64,000 nt of DNA. Origin: UBA5796 sp040752455. GTDB lineage: Bacteria; Chloroflexota; Anaerolineae; Anaerolineales; Villigracilaceae. The notes under the pieces were generated by a model, which was not told the origin of the DNA, made no database searches, and was given only the letters and a program-made list of their open reading frames with translations. The DNA lies in contig JBMOMN010000011.1 in NCBI GenBank assembly GCA_049324115.1, positions 74,587 through 138,586 on the forward strand, read 5' to 3'. The position numbers were made by a program, and so were the translations under genes. Of the stretch, positions 61,513-64,000 are shown one piece after another. The number at the start of each line of letters is the position of its first letter. Within the stretch, counting starts at the first letter, position 1.

Positions 61513-61518
61513 TTATAA
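61513..61518 (+). promoter_or_regulatory. -10 element giving a short leader before the CAP-LysM gene
   Basis: TATAAT ends 8 bp before the ATG at 61527, so transcription would start at or near the start codon and the mRNA may be leaderless. No ribosome-binding site is seen. Confidence 0.55.
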
Positions 61519-61526
61519 TCGCCTCC

Positions 61527-62516
61527 ATGTGGACAAAACGATTACTGCCTGCCGGGATCACCCTGGCTTTGTTCCTGGTACTGTTTTCAGCGGCTTCGGC
61601 TGCGCCCCCGGACTTCCGGCCTGCCGCGCCTGTGGACGCGCTGACCGACCCCTCGGCCATGCTTGCCGAAGTCAACGCCTTGCGGGCTGCCAACGGACTG
61701 TCGCCTTACGCCGCCAACCCCATCCTGATGGCGGTGGCCCAGGCCCACTCGGTTTACATGGCCACCACCGGCAACATCACCCATTTCGGCGCAGACGGCT
61801 CGCGTCCCTTCCAGCGCGCCCTGGCCGCCGGGTATCCGGTTTCGGGCGACCTCTCGCTGGGCGGTTTCTTCTCCGAGAACATCATCGCCGGACCGGACAT
61901 GTCCGTTTCGGCTGCGGTCAGCGCCTGGCAGGGCGACGCGCCGCACCTGAACACGATGCTCTCCCCAAATTTCACCGAAGCCGGTGTGGGCGTCTCCATC
62001 GTGGACGGGTACGTCTACTACGTGCTGGATGCCAGCCGCCCGGCCGGGACCTTCCCGTCCTACACGCCTCCGGCAGGCGGCCCGACCCCCGGCCCGATCG
62101 CCGTCCCGGTCATCCCCAACACGCCCAACGCCGACGGTTCGCTGGTGCATATCGTCAAAGCCGGCGAGGCCCTGTGGACGATCGCGGCGGTTTATGAGTT
62201 GACCGTCGAGGAAGTGCTCGAACTCAACGGGCTGAAGAATTCCTACATCTATCCCGGCGACAAACTGGTCATCCGCACGGCTTCCACGCCGGCCCCGGCC
62301 ACCCCCTCGCCATTCCCGACCGCCACCGACAGGCCGACCTCCACCCCGTCGGCCACGGCAACGGCCGCGATAACGGCGACCAGTTCCCCGGTCCCGCGCG
62401 TTGCGACGACAACCGGCGGGGGAGGGACGGTCGCGGTCGCGGGGATCGTCGTCGCCGCGCTCCTGGCCGCCGGCGTCATCACCCTGGCCAGTTCCCGCCG
62501 CGAATCCTTGCGCTGA
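61527..62516 (+). CDS. secreted CAP-domain protein with a LysM domain
   Basis: The 329-aa protein has a signal peptide (cleavage near SAASA, residue 25), a CAP/SCP domain (about 40-180) with NALRAANGLSPYA, an expected H75 (AQAHSVYM) and a SENII-type segment, then a linker, a LysM peptidoglycan-binding domain (about 207-250, VKAGEALWTIAAVYELT) and a Thr/Pro/Ala-rich stretch before a C-terminal membrane helix. It is likely displayed on the cell surface. The start is set by the -10 element and the signal peptide. Confidence 0.85.
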   Translation: MWTKRLLPAGITLALFLVLFSAASAAPPDFRPAAPVDALTDPSAMLAEVNALRAANGLSPYAANPILMAVAQAHSVYMATTGNITHFGADGSRPFQRALAAGYPVSGDLSLGGFFSENIIAGPDMSVSAAVSAWQGDAPHLNTMLSPNFTEAGVGVSIVDGYVYYVLDASRPAGTFPSYTPPAGGPTPGPIAVPVIPNTPNADGSLVHIVKAGEALWTIAAVYELTVEEVLELNGLKNSYIYPGDKLVIRTASTPAPATPSPFPTATDRPTSTPSATATAAITATSSPVPRVATTTGGGGTVAVAGIVVAALLAAGVITLASSRRESLR

Positions 62517-62535
62517 TCCCACTCTCTGGTATAAT
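62508..62535 (+). promoter_or_regulatory. promoter of the formate/nitrite transporter gene
   Basis: TTGCGC (62508-62513), 16 bp, TATAAT (62530-62535). The -35 element lies over the last codons of the CAP-LysM gene. Confidence 0.7.
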
Positions 62536-62546
62536 GTCAGACAAAT

Positions 62547-62566
62547 ATTGTGATAAATTTCACAAT
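62547..62566 (+). promoter_or_regulatory. CRP/FNR-type palindrome in the focA-like leader
   Basis: ATTGTGA-TAAATT-TCACAAT has perfect 7-bp arms and matches the TGTGA-N6-TCACA consensus of the CRP/FNR family. Its centre is about 15 bp downstream of the expected transcription start, a position from which binding would block transcription. Confidence 0.7.
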
Positions 62567-62588
62567 AAATCCTGGATCGGAGTAGCTT

Positions 62589-63428
62589 ATGAGTGAAATT
62601 CGGATTGACGCCCTGCTCCCGCAGGAGATGGCCACCCGGGCGGAATACGTCGGCGTCCGCAAAGCGGAGACCCCGGCGCTGACGACCTTCGCGCTGTCCA
62701 TCCTGGCGGGGGCGTTCATTGGACTCGGTTCGGTCTTTGCCACGACCGTTGCGGCCGGGTCGGGCGCGCTGCCGTTTGGGGTGGCGAAACTGTTGACCGG
62801 GCTGGTCTTCTGCCTGGGGCTGATCCTGGTGGTCATCGGCGGGGCGGAACTGTTCACCGGCAACAACCTGATCGTGATGGCCTGGGCCAGCGGCAAAGTG
62901 ACCCTGCGCGCCCTGCTGCGCAACTGGGGGATCGTGTACGCGGGCAATTTCATCGGCTCGTTCGGCACGGCGCTGATGGTTTTCTGGAGCAAACAGTACA
63001 CCTTCGGCGGCGGGGCGGTGGGCGAGACGGCCCTGAAAATTGCCAGCGGCAAGGTCGGCCTGGATTTCGGGCAGGCCCTGGCGCTGGGCGTGTTGTGCAA
63101 CGCCCTGGTCTGCCTGGCGGTCTGGCTGACGTTCAGCGCCCGCAGCACTATTGACAAGATCGCGGCGATCATCTTCCCGGTCACGGCATTCGTGGCGGCG
63201 GGTTTCGAGCACAGCATCGCCAATATGTACTTCATCCCGTATGGTTTGTTGATCAAGGCCCTCGACCCGGCGTTCGTCGTCGAGCGCGGCCTCGACCTGT
63301 CGAACATGACCTGGGGGGCGTTCCTGTGGGGCAATTTGCTGCCGGTCACGATCGGCAACGTCATCGGCGGCGCGGTGCTGGTGGCTGCGGTCTACTGGTC
63401 CATTTTCTTGCGCCGCAAGGCTGAGTAA
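62589..63428 (+). CDS. formate/nitrite transporter family channel
   Basis: The 279-aa protein has six helices and the FNT family signatures: GAFIGLGSVFATTV near 42-55, GGAELFTGNNLIV near 84-96, the re-entrant region and NALVCLAVWL. GGAG lies 8 bp before the start. FocA-type channels pass formate, NirC-type nitrite; with the ACS and fdhD genes present, formate is more likely. Confidence 0.9.
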   Translation: MSEIRIDALLPQEMATRAEYVGVRKAETPALTTFALSILAGAFIGLGSVFATTVAAGSGALPFGVAKLLTGLVFCLGLILVVIGGAELFTGNNLIVMAWASGKVTLRALLRNWGIVYAGNFIGSFGTALMVFWSKQYTFGGGAVGETALKIASGKVGLDFGQALALGVLCNALVCLAVWLTFSARSTIDKIAAIIFPVTAFVAAGFEHSIANMYFIPYGLLIKALDPAFVVERGLDLSNMTWGAFLWGNLLPVTIGNVIGGAVLVAAVYWSIFLRRKAE

Positions 63429-63446
63429 GGCATAAAAGGAGAAACA

Positions 63447-63677
63447 ATGAAAGCCTACGTTTTGGTCAATATTCGGGTGGGCGATACCAAAGAGGTGGTG
63501 CGCAACCTGCGGAGGGCGGAGGGCGTGATCGAAGCCAACATGACCTTCGGCCCTTACGACGCGGTTGCGGTCGTGGAAGCCGCGGATCTCAATAAACTGG
63601 GGACCATCCTGGCGACCGAGATCCAGCCCATTCCCGGCGTCCTGGAAACCCTGACCTGCCTGTCGGTGGATGTGTAG
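63447..63677 (+). CDS. stand-alone Lrp/AsnC ligand-binding domain protein
   Basis: The 76-aa protein is a single RAM/AsnC_trans_reg domain (AYVLVNIRVGDTKEVVRNLRRAEGV...FGPYDAVAVVEA) without a DNA-binding part. Such proteins bind amino acids as oligomers and may modulate other Lrp proteins. AAGGAG lies 7 bp before the ATG, and the gene starts 18 bp after the transporter, so both are likely cotranscribed. Confidence 0.85.
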   Translation: MKAYVLVNIRVGDTKEVVRNLRRAEGVIEANMTFGPYDAVAVVEAADLNKLGTILATEIQPIPGVLETLTCLSVDV

Positions 63678-63716
63678 ATTGGGAGAAGGAATAGGGGTAA
63701 ATGTGACAACTGTCTA

Positions 63717-63745
63717 TTGACATCGCTTGCGGAACTCCGTAATAT
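63717..63745 (+). promoter_or_regulatory. promoter before the last gene
   Basis: TTGACA (63717-63722), 17 bp, TAATAT (63740-63745), about 60 bp before the ATG at 63808. This is the best -35/-10 match in the window. Confidence 0.75.
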
Positions 63746-63807
63746 GGAACCAGATTTTCTCCCGCTGGGGGAAAACATAGAAAATCTCACCGTTGGAGGG
63801 GTTCCTC

Positions 63808-64000
63808 ATGAAAGCCATCCTGAATATCGTCATGCTGTTCGTGCTGGTCTTCAACCAGGCAGGTCAGTCCACATGGTCACGCGTGCTCAACCAGGCTGAA
63901 ACGCCTGCGGCCACGCCGACACCCATACTCGAAAGTACACCCACCGAAACACCTCAACCGGCTCCCCCGACCCCGACAGGGATGCCGACCGAAACGCCCA
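63808..64000 (+). CDS. start of a secreted Thr/Pro-rich protein, cut by the window edge
   Basis: The frame is open to the edge, giving 64 residues. A signal peptide (MKAILNIVMLFVLVFNQAGQ) is followed by a Thr/Pro/Ala-rich linker (ETPAATPTPILESTPTETP). GGAGG lies 9 bp upstream. The functional domain is outside the window. Confidence 0.75.
   Translation, partial: MKAILNIVMLFVLVFNQAGQSTWSRVLNQAETPAATPTPILESTPTETPQPAPPTPTGMPTETP

Overview
The window reads as the chromosome of a high-GC, mesophilic-looking anaerobic member of the Chloroflexota, most likely Anaerolineae. This is inferred from gene content and style: a bacterial-type CODH/acetyl-CoA synthase operon, many lipoproteins and secreted proteins with Thr/Pro-rich linkers, abundant intergenic palindromes, and Chloroflexota-like gene neighbourhoods. 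No rRNA, transposase, prophage or CRISPR array was seen. About 65 protein genes, one tRNA and one tRNA-like pseudogene can be supported.

Layout. 0-11.6 kb: a short pyruvate-kinase-like protein overlapping glutamine-dependent NAD synthetase (nadE); a leftward run with an alcohol-dehydrogenase-like MDR protein, an unknown 492-aa protein, a PAS-GGDEF diguanylate cyclase and a DinB-fold protein; an ABC-2 exporter operon carrying an unusual 17-bp tandem array; and fdhD. 11.6-19.5 kb: a second, related 16-bp array, a YHS protein, a GH13 alpha-glucosidase, a fused formiminotransferase-cyclodeaminase, an M23 lipoprotein, and a dCTP deaminase interrupted at its active-site motif by a 339-aa HNH intein. 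19.5-29.8 kb: a rightward series of sensor kinase, receiver, REC-PAS-HD-GYP, then hypA-hypB-hypF-hypC-hypD for [NiFe]-hydrogenase maturation (hypE not present), ending in a beta-propeller lipoprotein. 29.8-42.3 kb: smpB, brnT/brnA-like and PIN/DUF104-like toxin-antitoxin pairs on either side of typA, a transglutaminase-like lipoprotein, hemolysin III, a PIG-L deacetylase with a methyltransferase, hisS followed by a decayed tRNA-His copy and an intact tRNA-His with an 86-bp repeat of its 3' end, and an rRNA methyltransferase-like gene with a palindromic repeat inside its reading frame. 42.3-49 kb: secD/secF, an RCK protein with a channel-like domain lacking a recognisable selectivity filter in an operon with a SpoIIE-type phosphatase, and small membrane proteins. 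49.4-61.4 kb: a leftward Wood-Ljungdahl carbonyl-branch operon (HMA-like protein, acsA, acsB, acsD, acsC, corrinoid reactivator acsV, acsE, fused metV-metF, HdrC-like stub) closed by a strong terminator. 61.5-64 kb: a CAP-LysM secreted protein, a formate/nitrite transporter with a CRP/FNR-type palindrome in its leader, a small Lrp-type ligand-binding protein and the start of a secreted protein.

Together the genes suggest an organism that handles C1 units anaerobically: CO/CO2 and methyl-tetrahydrofolate through CODH/ACS, formate through the FocA-type channel and FdhD-dependent formate dehydrogenase, and H2 through a hydrogenase encoded elsewhere. The most unusual signals are the dCTP deaminase intein, the duplicated tRNA-His locus, a family of at least five 'ACTTCGGAAGT' palindromes (one translated inside a gene), two related short tandem arrays, the HMA-like leader protein and HdrC stub of the ACS operon, and two candidate operator palindromes controlling the C1 genes.
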